Shown: one piece after another, positions 1 through 5,373 of the stretch | Position numbering within the stretch: the stretch's first letter is position 1 | How the letters are laid out: every line of letters begins with the position of its first letter | Origin: Chloroflexota bacterium | Lineage (GTDB): Bacteria; Chloroflexota; Anaerolineae; B4-G1; SLSP01 | Reading direction: 5' to 3' | NCBI GenBank assembly: GCA_022707665.1 | Contig: JAKJAE010000201.1 | Location: forward strand, 1-5,373 | Length of the DNA: 5,373 nucleotides | Made by a program: the position numbers and the translations under genes | The notes under the pieces: generated by a model | What the model was told of the DNA's origin: nothing | The model's database searches: none | The model's input: only the letters and a program-made list of their open reading frames with translations

Positions 1-369
1 TTCCCGGAAGGAAGCATTGCCAAGGATGGCCCGAGCGGCGGGATCACCATTGCCACGGCCCTCGTCTCGGCATTCACAGGTCATCCGGTCAGCCATGCCG
101 TGGCGATGACCGGCGAGATAACCTTGCGAGGACGCGTGCTCGCCGTCGGGGGACTCAAGGAGAAGCTACTGGCGGCTCATCGTGCCGGAGTGCGGACCGT
201 CATCCTGCCGGCACGAAACCGCAAGGACATCCAAGACGTACCCAAGGAGATTCGTAGACAGCTATGCCTCGTCTATGTCGAGACGATGGACGAAGTGCTC
301 GCCGGAGCACTCATCCGCCCCACTGACACCGGGCTAGCTTCAGACGACTCCGCCCCGTCAGCAGCCTGA
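1..369 (+). CDS. lon: ATP-dependent Lon protease, C-terminal proteolytic domain (5' end outside window)
   Basis: Lon is a cytoplasmic AAA+ serine protease that degrades misfolded and short-lived regulatory proteins. Only the last 122 codons are present; the reading frame is open from base 1, so the N-terminal substrate-binding and ATPase domains lie to the left. The fragment opens inside the catalytic signature, read here as [13 protein letters not shown], whose serine is encoded at 34-36. This is followed by the conserved [14 protein letters not shown] strand and the [14 protein letters not shown] segment, where the lysine of the Ser-Lys dyad sits (first Lys of the KEK, codon 157-159). The end of the domain ([16 protein letters not shown]) also matches Lon closely. 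It ends with a short Ser/Ala/Asp-rich tail and TGA at 367-369. The GTG at 100 is an internal valine codon, not a start. Oddity: the residue after the catalytic Ser is Gly where nearly all Lon proteins have Ala. Family assignment is firm; activity of the variant site cannot be judged from sequence alone. Confidence 0.96.
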   Translation, partial: FPEGSIAKDGPSGGITIATALVSAFTGHPVSHAVAMTGEITLRGRVLAVGGLKEKLLAAHRAGVRTVILPARNRKDIQDVPKEIRRQLCLVYVETMDEVLAGALIRPTDTGLASDDSAPSAA

Positions 370-402
370 GCCTCATGCGCTAGCTGCAGAGCTCAGACAC
401 AC

Positions 403-432
403 AACGAGGCGCACCCATAAGTGCGCCTCGTT
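403..432. terminator. Perfect 12-bp inverted repeat between convergent lon and hpf; probable bidirectional terminator
   Basis: The arms AACGAGGCGCAC (403-414) and GTGCGCCTCGTT (421-432) are exact reverse complements around a 6-nt loop, CCATAA. The hairpin sits 33 nt after the lon stop and 17 nt beyond the hpf stop, exactly where a shared terminator of two convergent genes would be. The stem is strong (eight G-C pairs in twelve). Neither side carries a clear T-tract: the plus strand continues CCTTGAAC and the minus strand GTGTGTCTG, with only the TT at the stem base. It may therefore act with Rho, as a pausing or 3'-end-protecting hairpin, or as a poor intrinsic terminator. The structure is seen directly; the function is inferred from position. 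Confidence 0.8.
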
Positions 433-449
433 CCTTGAACCGGTGAAGG

Positions 450-1007
450 TCAATAAGTAGGCTTGAGAACGCCGTAATCTCCATCCTCTCGGCGATAGAC
501 CACGCTCAGCCGCCCATCCGTCGCATCGACAAAGATGAAGAAGCGGTGCCCCAACAACTCCATCTGCTCAATCGCCTCATCCGCCAGTATCGAGCTCACC
601 TCGAACTCCTTGACCCGAACAATGTGAGGCACTTCCTCCTCAACCTGCTCCATCTCAGCCTCTGTCGTGGGAGACACAATCGGTTCGGCCACAGCAGGTC
701 GTCTCCGCATTTGTTGGCGCCCTTTGTATCGCTCCACCCGCCGGGACATCTTATCCATCACCGCATCAATTGCCGCGTAGATATCACCGGCCCGCTCCTC
801 CGCGCGCAAAATCGCCTTGGGGACGTATATCGTGATCTGTGCGACCATGCGCCGTGTGCTGTCTCGGTTATTGCTTTCGGAAAGGTCCACCCGGATACTG
901 TCAAGATTCGGCAGATACCGCTGCAGTTTGGTGACCTTGCCATCCACATAATCGCGCAGACGGTCTGTCAACTCCAGGTTTCGCGTGTAGATCTGCAGCA
1001 TTTCCAT
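450..1007 (-). CDS. hpf: Long-form ribosome hibernation promoting factor (HPF / RaiA family)
   Basis: This factor binds the 30S subunit in the mRNA/tRNA channel and, in its long form, joins two 70S ribosomes into inactive 100S dimers during stationary phase or starvation. The 185-residue protein has the two-part architecture of long HPF. Residues 1-98 form the S30AE domain (beta-alpha fold, basic helix ending in DKMSRRVERYKGR). Residues 99-127 are an Arg-, then Glu-rich, probably flexible linker. Residues 128-185 form the C-terminal dimerisation domain, with the typical signatures IVRVKEFEV, AIEQMELLGHRFFIF and VVYRREDGDYGVLKP. Length and both domains are normal. The ATG at 1005-1007 is chosen over the in-frame ATG two codons later because AGGAGG lies 8 nt upstream of the first. 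It is the last gene of the minus-strand train, 29 nt after comF. HPF genes are often near comF and secA in other bacteria, so this pairing is partly conserved. Its own internal promoter is plausible but I cannot point to one. Confidence 0.96.
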   Translation of the reverse strand: MEMLQIYTRNLELTDRLRDYVDGKVTKLQRYLPNLDSIRVDLSESNNRDSTRRMVAQITIYVPKAILRAEERAGDIYAAIDAVMDKMSRRVERYKGRQQMRRRPAVAEPIVSPTTEAEMEQVEEEVPHIVRVKEFEVSSILADEAIEQMELLGHRFFIFVDATDGRLSVVYRREDGDYGVLKPTY

Positions 1008-1015
1008 ACGTCAAA

Positions 1016-1021
1016 CCTCCT
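1016..1021 (-). promoter_or_regulatory. Shine-Dalgarno site of hpf
   Basis: The minus strand reads GAGGAGG, containing a full AGGAGG core, 8 nt before the ATG at 1005-1007. The second ATG (999-1001) would be 14 nt away, so this site decides for the first. A consensus-strength site fits a protein that must reach near-ribosomal amounts. Confidence 0.8.
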
Positions 1022-1036
1022 CGTCACAGAGATGAA

Positions 1037-1747
1037 CTAGACGGCATGTGCCAATGTGAAGGCATTCACCGTCCTGGCGCCCCGAGCCAGCAGGGCAACA
1101 GCACACGCATCAAGCGTCGCGCCGGTCGTTGCCACATCGTCGACCAGGGTAACGCGCAGGCCCGTCAGATCGGTCGCAGTGGCGCAAGCGAAAGCATCTT
1201 TCACATTGCTCCAACGTTCACGCGGGCTCAGCCGCGTCTGTGAAGCCGTCGCCCTTACCCTATACAGAAGCAACTCCGCCAAAGGTAAGCCAATCTGAAT
1301 AGCCAACTCACGAGCTAGTAGTTGCGATTGATTATAGCCGCGTTGTGCCTCGCGATCAATATGCAGGGGAACTGGCACAAGCAAGTCAGCGGCCAAATGG
1401 TGCACCTGCCAGGCCTCTGCCATACGCTCTGCCAACGGGCGCGCCACACCCTGCCCGCCGCGGTACTTCAATGCGTGGATGGCATCTCGTACCGCGTCTT
1501 CGTAGACAAAGGCTGAAGAGATCGAGGCCAGATGAAGGGGCATCGTTCGGCAACGATCACACACACCCGGGCCTTCCCAGGCATCGCCACAGCGGGGGCA
1601 CACTGGACGGTCGGCAAGGGGAAGCTTCTGCGCGCACGTGCGACACAACCACGTCTCCACCCGGCCACAGACGACACACCTGGGTGGCAGAACCAAGTCC
1701 AGCAGGACGTGGTATAGCTGTTGGGCGAAGCGGGTGCCGCGTGCCAC
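1037..1747 (-). CDS. comF: ComF-family protein: zinc-ribbon plus phosphoribosyltransferase-like domain
   Basis: ComF/ComFC/GntX-family proteins are needed for uptake of transforming DNA in several competent bacteria, acting in the cytoplasm with the ComFA helicase; they are also common in species not known to be competent. The 236-residue product has the family layout. Eight cysteines in four CxxC pairs (C24/C27, C35/C38, C50/C53, C63/C66) suit one or two zinc sites. The family motif RGYNQSQLLA is at 136-145 and TASQTRLSPRER at 167-178. The PRPP-binding loop VTLVDDVATTGATLDAC is at 199-215, with the VDDV and TTGAT core intact. The start is GTG at 1745-1747, supported by AGGAGG 9 nt upstream; no ATG fits as well. 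The gene begins 27 nt after tadC and is followed by hpf after 29 nt, so it is probably co-transcribed with the Tad genes. No comEA, comEC or comFA is in the window, so a competence role here is inference. Family assignment is very secure. Confidence 0.95.
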   Translation of the reverse strand: MARGTRFAQQLYHVLLDLVLPPRCVVCGRVETWLCRTCAQKLPLADRPVCPRCGDAWEGPGVCDRCRTMPLHLASISSAFVYEDAVRDAIHALKYRGGQGVARPLAERMAEAWQVHHLAADLLVPVPLHIDREAQRGYNQSQLLARELAIQIGLPLAELLLYRVRATASQTRLSPRERWSNVKDAFACATATDLTGLRVTLVDDVATTGATLDACAVALLARGARTVNAFTLAHAV

Positions 1748-1756
1748 GCGCCCCCA

Positions 1757-1762
1757 CCTCCT
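1757..1762 (-). promoter_or_regulatory. Shine-Dalgarno site fixing a GTG start for comF
   Basis: The minus strand reads AGGAGGTGGGGGCGC immediately before GTG. The AGGAGG core is 9 nt from the start codon, and its good fit is the reason for accepting a non-ATG start at 1745-1747. Confidence 0.75.
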
Positions 1763-1774
1763 GATCAGACCGAC

Positions 1775-2710
1775 CTAGAACGAGCCGAAGACGCCAGAAT
1801 CTCGGATCTGGATCAACGCAGGACCTAGCAGCACAATCAGGATAGTCGGGAATATGAAAAAGACCAGCGGGATCATCATCTTGACGGGCGCCTGCCGTGC
1901 TTTCTCCTCAGCCCGCTGGCGCCGCTTCATGCGCATCGTATCCGATTGGATACGCATCACCTTCGCCATACTGACACCGAGCTGGTCAGCCTGGATGATT
2001 GCAGCAGTAAAGCTGGTCACGTCGGGAACATCCATGCTTCCAGCCATATCGCGCAGCGCCTCACGCCGCAACTTACCCAACTGCATCTCCTGCACCGTTC
2101 GCGAGAAGGCCCGGCTCAACTCATTGTCCCACTTCTCTGCTACCTTCTGCATCGCTGCGTCGAAGCCCAGGCCTGCTTCGACACAGATCGTTAGAAGGTC
2201 AAGCGCGTCAGGCATGGCCTTGGTGATCTCGTCCTGACGTTTCTTGATCTTCGACCCAAGCCACGTCCCGGGGAGAAGATAGCCCAGGACGAAGCCAACG
2301 CCGATGATCAACAACCTCTGCATGAACGGCATCACCGATGAAAGAACGACCAGGACCGCCAGCACCCCAAGAACCAGGGCGCCCCCTATGCGATAGGCCA
2401 GAAACTGTGCCGGCTTGAGCTTGTGGGATATGCCCGCCAGCATCAACTGGTGTCTGACTGTCTCGAGCGAATTCTGAGGGGTGAACCGCTGAGCGACCTT
2501 TGCCAACGCCTCGAACATCGGAATCAGCACGCGCTGGCTAAAAGGCTGAGATAGCTCTAGCTCCTCGAGCGTCACCGACTGCCCTGACGCAGCCAGTTCG
2601 TTGAGCCGGTCCTCAATGCTCTGGGATGATCCGCGCCCTCTCAGGGCCGCGATGGTCAGGACCGCCGCGACTGCCACCAGTCCACCAATGATGAATAGCG
2701 GTTCCATCAT
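1775..2710 (-). CDS. tadC: TadC-like inner-membrane platform protein (T2SSF domain)
   Basis: TadC is one of two related polytopic membrane proteins that form the platform on which the TadA ATPase acts when Flp/Tad pilins are extracted from the membrane and assembled. The 311-residue protein has an N-terminal membrane segment (about 5-23), a cytoplasmic stretch, a hydrophobic pair (about 107-149), the T2SSF domain proper (about 165-290) and a last membrane helix (about 277-297). Diagnostic stretches are MPDALDLLTICVEAGLGFDA (166-185), ADQLGVSMAKVMRIQSD (241-257), the basic RMKRRQRAEEKARQAPVKM, and the Pro-containing final helix PLVFFIFPTILIVLLGPA. Length and topology are normal for the family. 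It follows tadB by 6 nt. There are two adjacent ATG codons (2708-2710 and 2705-2707). The Shine-Dalgarno core lies only 1 nt from the first and 4 nt from the second, so the protein may really start at the second, one residue shorter. Which paralogue is called TadB or TadC rests on gene order and topology. Confidence 0.94.
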   Translation of the reverse strand: MMEPLFIIGGLVAVAAVLTIAALRGRGSSQSIEDRLNELAASGQSVTLEELELSQPFSQRVLIPMFEALAKVAQRFTPQNSLETVRHQLMLAGISHKLKPAQFLAYRIGGALVLGVLAVLVVLSSVMPFMQRLLIIGVGFVLGYLLPGTWLGSKIKKRQDEITKAMPDALDLLTICVEAGLGFDAAMQKVAEKWDNELSRAFSRTVQEMQLGKLRREALRDMAGSMDVPDVTSFTAAIIQADQLGVSMAKVMRIQSDTMRMKRRQRAEEKARQAPVKMMIPLVFFIFPTILIVLLGPALIQIRDSGVFGSF

Positions 2711-2711
2711 C

Positions 2712-2717
2712 CCTCCT
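2712..2717 (-). promoter_or_regulatory. Shine-Dalgarno site of tadC overlapping the tadB stop codon
   Basis: The minus strand reads TGAGGAGGGATGATG: the TGA that ends tadB is immediately followed by, and shares its last base with, the AGGAGG site for tadC. Ribosomes finishing tadB would be on the tadC initiation site, which suggests translational coupling and balanced TadB:TadC synthesis. Spacing favours the second ATG. Confidence 0.75.
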
Positions 2718-3670
2718 CAGACCTCGATGTTCACAATCTTGCTGATCGAGATGTATCCAATGACAATGAGTACCAACGAGATCCCCACCATCAACCATCC
2801 GCACGGATCGGCGAACAGCGGTCCCATGAACTCGGGGTTGATCATATAGATCACCCCACCAAGCACGAACGGAAGGGCTGTAATGAGGTAACCAGTGTAG
2901 CGTCCCTGAGACGTCAGAGTTCGGATCTCTCCCTTGATACGGACACGCTCGCGGATCGTGAAGCTGATCGCATCGAGCACCTCAGCCAGGTTGCCACCGA
3001 CCTCACGCTGAACGCTCATCGCCGTAATGATCAGGTCCATGTCCGAACTGGGCATGCGCCGCATCAGGTTACCCATCGCGGTATCGAAACCGACACCGAG
3101 CTGCAACTCGAGCACGACACGCCCGAACTCCGTCGAGATGGGCGCAGGCATCTCATTGGAAATGACCTCCAACGCCTGAACCGTGCTATAGCCTGCCCGG
3201 AGCGAGTTCACGATCAGGTTAAGTGCATCGCTTAACTGCCCGTTGAATTCCTTAAGTCGTTTGCTTTTCCGTGCACCCAGGTAGATCCGCGGAATAAAGA
3301 AACCGGCAATCACACCAACAGGGATGAGCACATAACGCCCCAGAACGTAGAAGATGAGTCCAAGCAGCAACGCCAACAGAAACGCCGAAACGAGGAACTC
3401 ACCGACAGTCCATTTGAGGTCGGCCTGGGCCAGCTGGGTTGCCAGATTCTGGGCGAAGCTACGTCCTTCGACGGCACGGTCAACGGCTGCGCTGACGATA
3501 TTGTCGCGCCGGTCGGCCTTGCGTTCGGACTCCGCTCGCTCAGCCTTGCGTGATTGGCGCCCGAGCCGCTCCTCGACCAGAGCATCGCCCGCCGGCTTCC
3601 GCGTAAGGGCAACGATCAGCAGAATGACCCCGAAGAGGGCAATGCCCCCAGCTATAGCCAGGAATTCCAT
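2717..3670 (-). CDS. tadB: TadB-like inner-membrane platform protein (T2SSF domain)
   Basis: TadB pairs with TadC to form the inner-membrane core of the Tad pilus machine and contacts the TadA ATPase. The 317-residue product starts with a membrane helix (about 4-22). A highly charged, probably helical or coiled-coil stretch follows (about 32-57, rich in Arg, Glu, Lys). A hydrophobic hairpin (about 92-130) precedes the T2SSF domain (about 145-255), and two C-terminal membrane helices follow (about 261-277 and 292-308). Family stretches include QLSDALNLIVNSLRAGYSTV (145-164), VVLELQLGVGFDTAM, SVQREVGGNLAEVLDAI (219-235) and the basic REIR-type segment RERVRIKGEIRTLTSQGR (240-257). The ATG at 3668-3670 has GAGGTG 7 nt upstream. 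The gene lies 67 nt after tadA, the longest gap in the train, which holds a small hairpin, and its stop codon overlaps the ribosome binding site of tadC. Length is normal and nothing appears broken. Confidence 0.94.
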   Translation of the reverse strand: MEFLAIAGGIALFGVILLIVALTRKPAGDALVEERLGRQSRKAERAESERKADRRDNIVSAAVDRAVEGRSFAQNLATQLAQADLKWTVGEFLVSAFLLALLLGLIFYVLGRYVLIPVGVIAGFFIPRIYLGARKSKRLKEFNGQLSDALNLIVNSLRAGYSTVQALEVISNEMPAPISTEFGRVVLELQLGVGFDTAMGNLMRRMPSSDMDLIITAMSVQREVGGNLAEVLDAISFTIRERVRIKGEIRTLTSQGRYTGYLITALPFVLGGVIYMINPEFMGPLFADPCGWLMVGISLVLIVIGYISISKIVNIEV

Positions 3671-3690
3671 GATCAGTCACCTCTTCTACA

Positions 3691-3712
3691 CCAGTCAGCT
3701 CGCTGCTACTGG
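3691..3712 (-). other. Short imperfect hairpin in the tadA-tadB gap
   Basis: CCAGT-c-AGC (3691-3699) pairs with GCT-ACTGG (3705-3712) around the 5-nt loop TCGCT, giving eight pairs with a single bulged base. On the transcribed strand it ends 7 nt before the GAGGTG site of tadB. No U-run follows, so it is not an ordinary intrinsic terminator. It could be an mRNA processing or stability element, or a structure affecting tadB translation, or chance. Only the pairing is seen; the role is speculative. Confidence 0.35.
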
Positions 3713-3737
3713 GCACAAAGGACTAACCCAACCAGCA

Positions 3738-5138
3738 TCAGTACTTCAGCCGCTGGGCCACACCGAAAATCGAAGGCGGCAGATGGATGCCAGCTTGCTC
3801 GATGCGGTCAATGAACTTCGGGCGGATCCCTGTGGGTCTCAGACGACCGATGACGCGCCCATCCTCGAACCCGCTCTGCTCAAACTTAAAGATATCGGCG
3901 GTAGTGATGACATCTCCCTCCATCCCCTGCACCTCAGTGATGGAGACAACTCGCCGAGAACCGTCGCGCAAGCGCTCCAACTGCACGATCATATCAATCG
4001 CCGCTGCAACCTGCTCACGAATAGCCCGATGGGGAAGCTCCATACCCGCCATCAAGACCATTGTCTCAAGTCTTGACAGCGAGTCTCGGGTGTTGTTCGC
4101 ATGGATCGTAGTCATGCTACCTTCATGGCCCGTGTTCATCGCTTGCAGCATGTCCAGGGCCTCTCCACCACGGCACTCACCGACCACGATTCGATCCGGG
4201 CGCATTCGGAGTGCGTTGATCACAAGATCGCGGATCGAGACCGCGCCCTTGCCCTCAACGTTTGGAGGGCGAGATTCCAACGTGACAACATGCTCTTGCC
4301 GTAGTTGTAGCTCCGCCGCATTCTCAATCGTGATGATGCGGACATCGGACGGAATGAAGCTGGACAGAACGTTAAGAAACGTTGTCTTCCCCGTGCCAGT
4401 GCCGCCGGACACGATGACGTTTGTTGCCGCGACGACGGCAGCCCGCAAGAACTCGATGGACTCCTCAGTAATAGTTCCGAAGCGGACCAAATCCTCGACA
4501 GTCAGTGGCTTCTTGAAGAACTTGCGGATGGTAAGTACCGGTCCCTGCAACGAGATCGGCGGAATAACCGCGTTGACTCGCGACCCGTCCTTGAGCCGTG
4601 CATCCACCGTCGGGCTGCTCTCATCGATGCGCCGGCCCAACGGCGCTACGATGCGTTCGATGATGCGCATCAGGTGTTCATCCGACTCAAAGGAGACGTT
4701 GACGCGTTGAATGCGACCAGCCCGCTCTACGAAGAGCTTCTTTGGACCGTTCACCATGATCTCGGTGATGGTGTCATCGGCTAACAGGGGTTCCAGGGGA
4801 CCCAAGCCCAGGATCTCAGCGACAATCACCTCGAACAGCGCGTCCCGCTCACGGCGCCCCAGGATGATGCTCTCCTCTTGGAGGATCTCATCGTACATGG
4901 CCTTGATCGTCTGCCGCACTTCTGCCGTGCGAGATACGTCCATCGCTGGGTCAAGTTCAGCAATAAGCCGGTTTTGCACGCGGTTCTTGAGATCCATGTA
5001 GGCGTCACGTGCCTGGGGTACCGGGCGGCGTTGTACGCCCTGGTCCGTGGGACCACCGTTGCCCAGAGACGAGTCCGGCTTCGCACCCGCTTCCGCCGGT
5101 TCAGCCGGCTTACGATCTAGCCTACGCAATAGAGACAT
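3738..5138 (-). CDS. tadA: TadA/CpaF-type secretion ATPase (GspE/PilT/VirB11 superfamily)
   Basis: This is the cytoplasmic hexameric ATPase that powers Tad/Flp pilus assembly (and in some systems retraction) by acting on TadB/TadC. The 466-residue product has a low-complexity Pro/Ala/Gly N-terminus (about 1-45). An N-terminal regulatory domain follows (about 46-235), including GLGPLEPLLADDTITEIMVN (111-130) and the SSPTVDARLKDGSRVN strand (174-189). The RecA-like domain carries Walker A SGGTGTGKTT (244-253, K251), the Asp-box region as TIENAAELQL (270-279), Walker B RIVVGECRGGEA (316-327, E321) and the His box TTIHANN (343-349, H346). All catalytic boxes are intact. In the Asp box, Asn273 stands where many relatives have Asp, a substitution also tolerated in this family. 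ATG at 5136-5138 has GAGGTGAG just upstream. The gene lies 34 nt after cpaE and 67 nt before tadB, the canonical order. GspE and PilT are excluded by the CpaF-specific RPDRIVVGE and GHEGSMTTIHAN segments and the neighbours. Confidence 0.96.
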   Translation of the reverse strand: MSLLRRLDRKPAEPAEAGAKPDSSLGNGGPTDQGVQRRPVPQARDAYMDLKNRVQNRLIAELDPAMDVSRTAEVRQTIKAMYDEILQEESIILGRRERDALFEVIVAEILGLGPLEPLLADDTITEIMVNGPKKLFVERAGRIQRVNVSFESDEHLMRIIERIVAPLGRRIDESSPTVDARLKDGSRVNAVIPPISLQGPVLTIRKFFKKPLTVEDLVRFGTITEESIEFLRAAVVAATNVIVSGGTGTGKTTFLNVLSSFIPSDVRIITIENAAELQLRQEHVVTLESRPPNVEGKGAVSIRDLVINALRMRPDRIVVGECRGGEALDMLQAMNTGHEGSMTTIHANNTRDSLSRLETMVLMAGMELPHRAIREQVAAAIDMIVQLERLRDGSRRVVSITEVQGMEGDVITTADIFKFEQSGFEDGRVIGRLRPTGIRPKFIDRIEQAGIHLPPSIFGVAQRLKY

Positions 5139-5172
5139 AGCTCACCTCGTCGCTAGCGCTCGACAGCGCTGT

Positions 5173-5373
5173 TCACAACAAACGCCCAAGCCCAGTACGG
5201 CGCTGAGGCTCAGCAGCAGCGTCCTCCTCGGCGACCTGAGCGTGGACCCGCCCGTGGACTCTCTCAGCCAGGGTCGTTAGGGCCTGACCCAAGGGCGTGC
5301 GCGCACCCTTGACCATAATGGGCTCGCCCAGGTTAGCCGAGCGTAGGGCAATGCGCTCATCCATCGGCAGGTG
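5173..5373 (-). CDS. cpaE: CpaE/TadZ-like pilus-assembly ATPase, C-terminal 66 residues (5' part outside window)
   Basis: The frame is open through the right edge of the window on the minus strand, so this is the tail of a longer protein. The fragment begins HLPMDERIALRSANLGEPIM, followed by VKGARTPLGQALTTLAERV, and ends in a charged tail, TGLGRLL, and TGA at 5173-5175. The pattern D-E-R-x-x-L-x-S-x-N-x-G-x-P followed by a segment of the S/T-P-x-x-x-x-x-x-x-L-A type matches the end of CpaE/TadZ MinD-like ATPases. In those proteins the preceding Walker motifs, not visible here, bind ATP and the N-terminus is receiver-like. TadZ/CpaE localises the Tad machine, often to a pole. Its position 34 nt upstream of tadA is the usual one and carries much of the weight. 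The ATG at 5362-5364 is an internal methionine, as homology continues before it. Confidence 0.75.
   Translation of the reverse strand, partial: HLPMDERIALRSANLGEPIMVKGARTPLGQALTTLAERVHGRVHAQVAEEDAAAEPQRRTGLGRLL

Noticed and set aside
100..369. Separate 89-residue gene starting at position 100
   Set aside because: The frame continues upstream to base 1 with unbroken Lon homology, including the catalytic serine; the GTG at 100 is an internal valine.
435..453. Second small hairpin TTGAACC / GGTCAA overlapping the hpf stop codon
   Set aside because: Only six pairs with a bulge and no T-run; likely chance next to the much stronger 403-432 hairpin.
546..1040. Plus-strand open frame opposite hpf
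   Set aside because: It covers nearly exactly the conserved HPF coding region in antisense; His/Leu/Arg-rich translation with no domain.
1056..1069. Palindrome GTGAA-GGCA-TTCAC near the end of comF, considered as an operator or internal terminator before hpf
   Set aside because: A five-pair stem inside coding sequence, with no matching copy noticed near another promoter and no T-tract; too weak to claim.
3354..4076. Plus-strand open frame spanning tadB 5' end, the gap and tadA 3' end
   Set aside because: It crosses two well-supported minus-strand genes, its composition is Arg/Ser/Ala-rich and it has no family resemblance.
3787..4710. Long open frame on the plus strand (307 codons) opposite tadA
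   Set aside because: It is antisense to a full-length, motif-rich ATPase. Its translation is Ser/Arg/Thr-rich with no recognisable domain, and no convincing ribosome site was seen; such frames are a codon-bias by-product in GC-rich genes.
5151..5170. Palindrome CGCTAGCG and repeated AGCGCT in the cpaE-tadA gap
   Set aside because: Very short self-complementary words expected by chance in GC-rich DNA; the gap is only 34 nt and also holds the tadA ribosome site.
1..5373. CRISPR arrays, tRNA or rRNA genes, insertion sequences, attachment sites
   Set aside because: None seen: no spaced direct repeats, no RNA gene signatures, no transposase or terminal inverted repeats, and nearly all bases belong to ordinary chromosomal genes.

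Overview
The window is a compact, almost fully coding bacterial chromosome segment, moderately GC-rich by eye. On the minus strand, reading from right to left, lies one gene train: the end of a CpaE/TadZ-like ATPase, a TadA/CpaF secretion ATPase, TadB, TadC, a ComF-family phosphoribosyltransferase-like protein, and a long-form ribosome hibernation factor (HPF). On the plus strand at the left edge is the last 122 codons of a Lon protease, convergent with HPF. A strong hairpin separates the two transcription units.

The organism is a free-living bacterium. The style of the Tad proteins, with cpaE-cpaF-tadB-tadC in order, a GECRGGEA Walker B region in TadA, and a C-terminal tail ending in RLKY, together with the comF-hpf pair, reminds me of Chloroflexota (Thermomicrobia or a relative). 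This is a weak guess from memory; the window holds no marker gene that settles taxonomy.

Layout: 1-369 Lon C-terminus (+); 370-449 intergenic with a perfect 12-bp inverted repeat; 450-1007 hpf (-); 1037-1747 comF (-, GTG start); 1775-2710 tadC (-); 2717-3670 tadB (-); 3738-5138 tadA/cpaF (-); 5173-5373 end of cpaE/tadZ (-, truncated by the window). Gaps between the minus-strand genes are 34, 67, 6, 27 and 29 nt. Each gene has a purine-rich Shine-Dalgarno site, so a single operon is likely.

How they work together: CpaE/TadZ is expected to position the machine. TadA hydrolyses ATP to drive pilin assembly through the inner-membrane platform TadB/TadC, making Flp/Tad-type pili or a related secretion filament. 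No pilin, secretin, prepilin peptidase or TadE/F/G gene is in the window; they may lie further upstream or elsewhere. ComF (DNA uptake in competent bacteria) and HPF (ribosome dimerisation in stationary phase) follow in place of further tad genes.

I see no wholly new system here. The points most worth a second look are the linkage of a Tad platform to comF and hpf, a Ser-Gly-Gly rather than Ser-Ala-Gly active-site signature in Lon, and a hairpin in the only long gap inside the operon.
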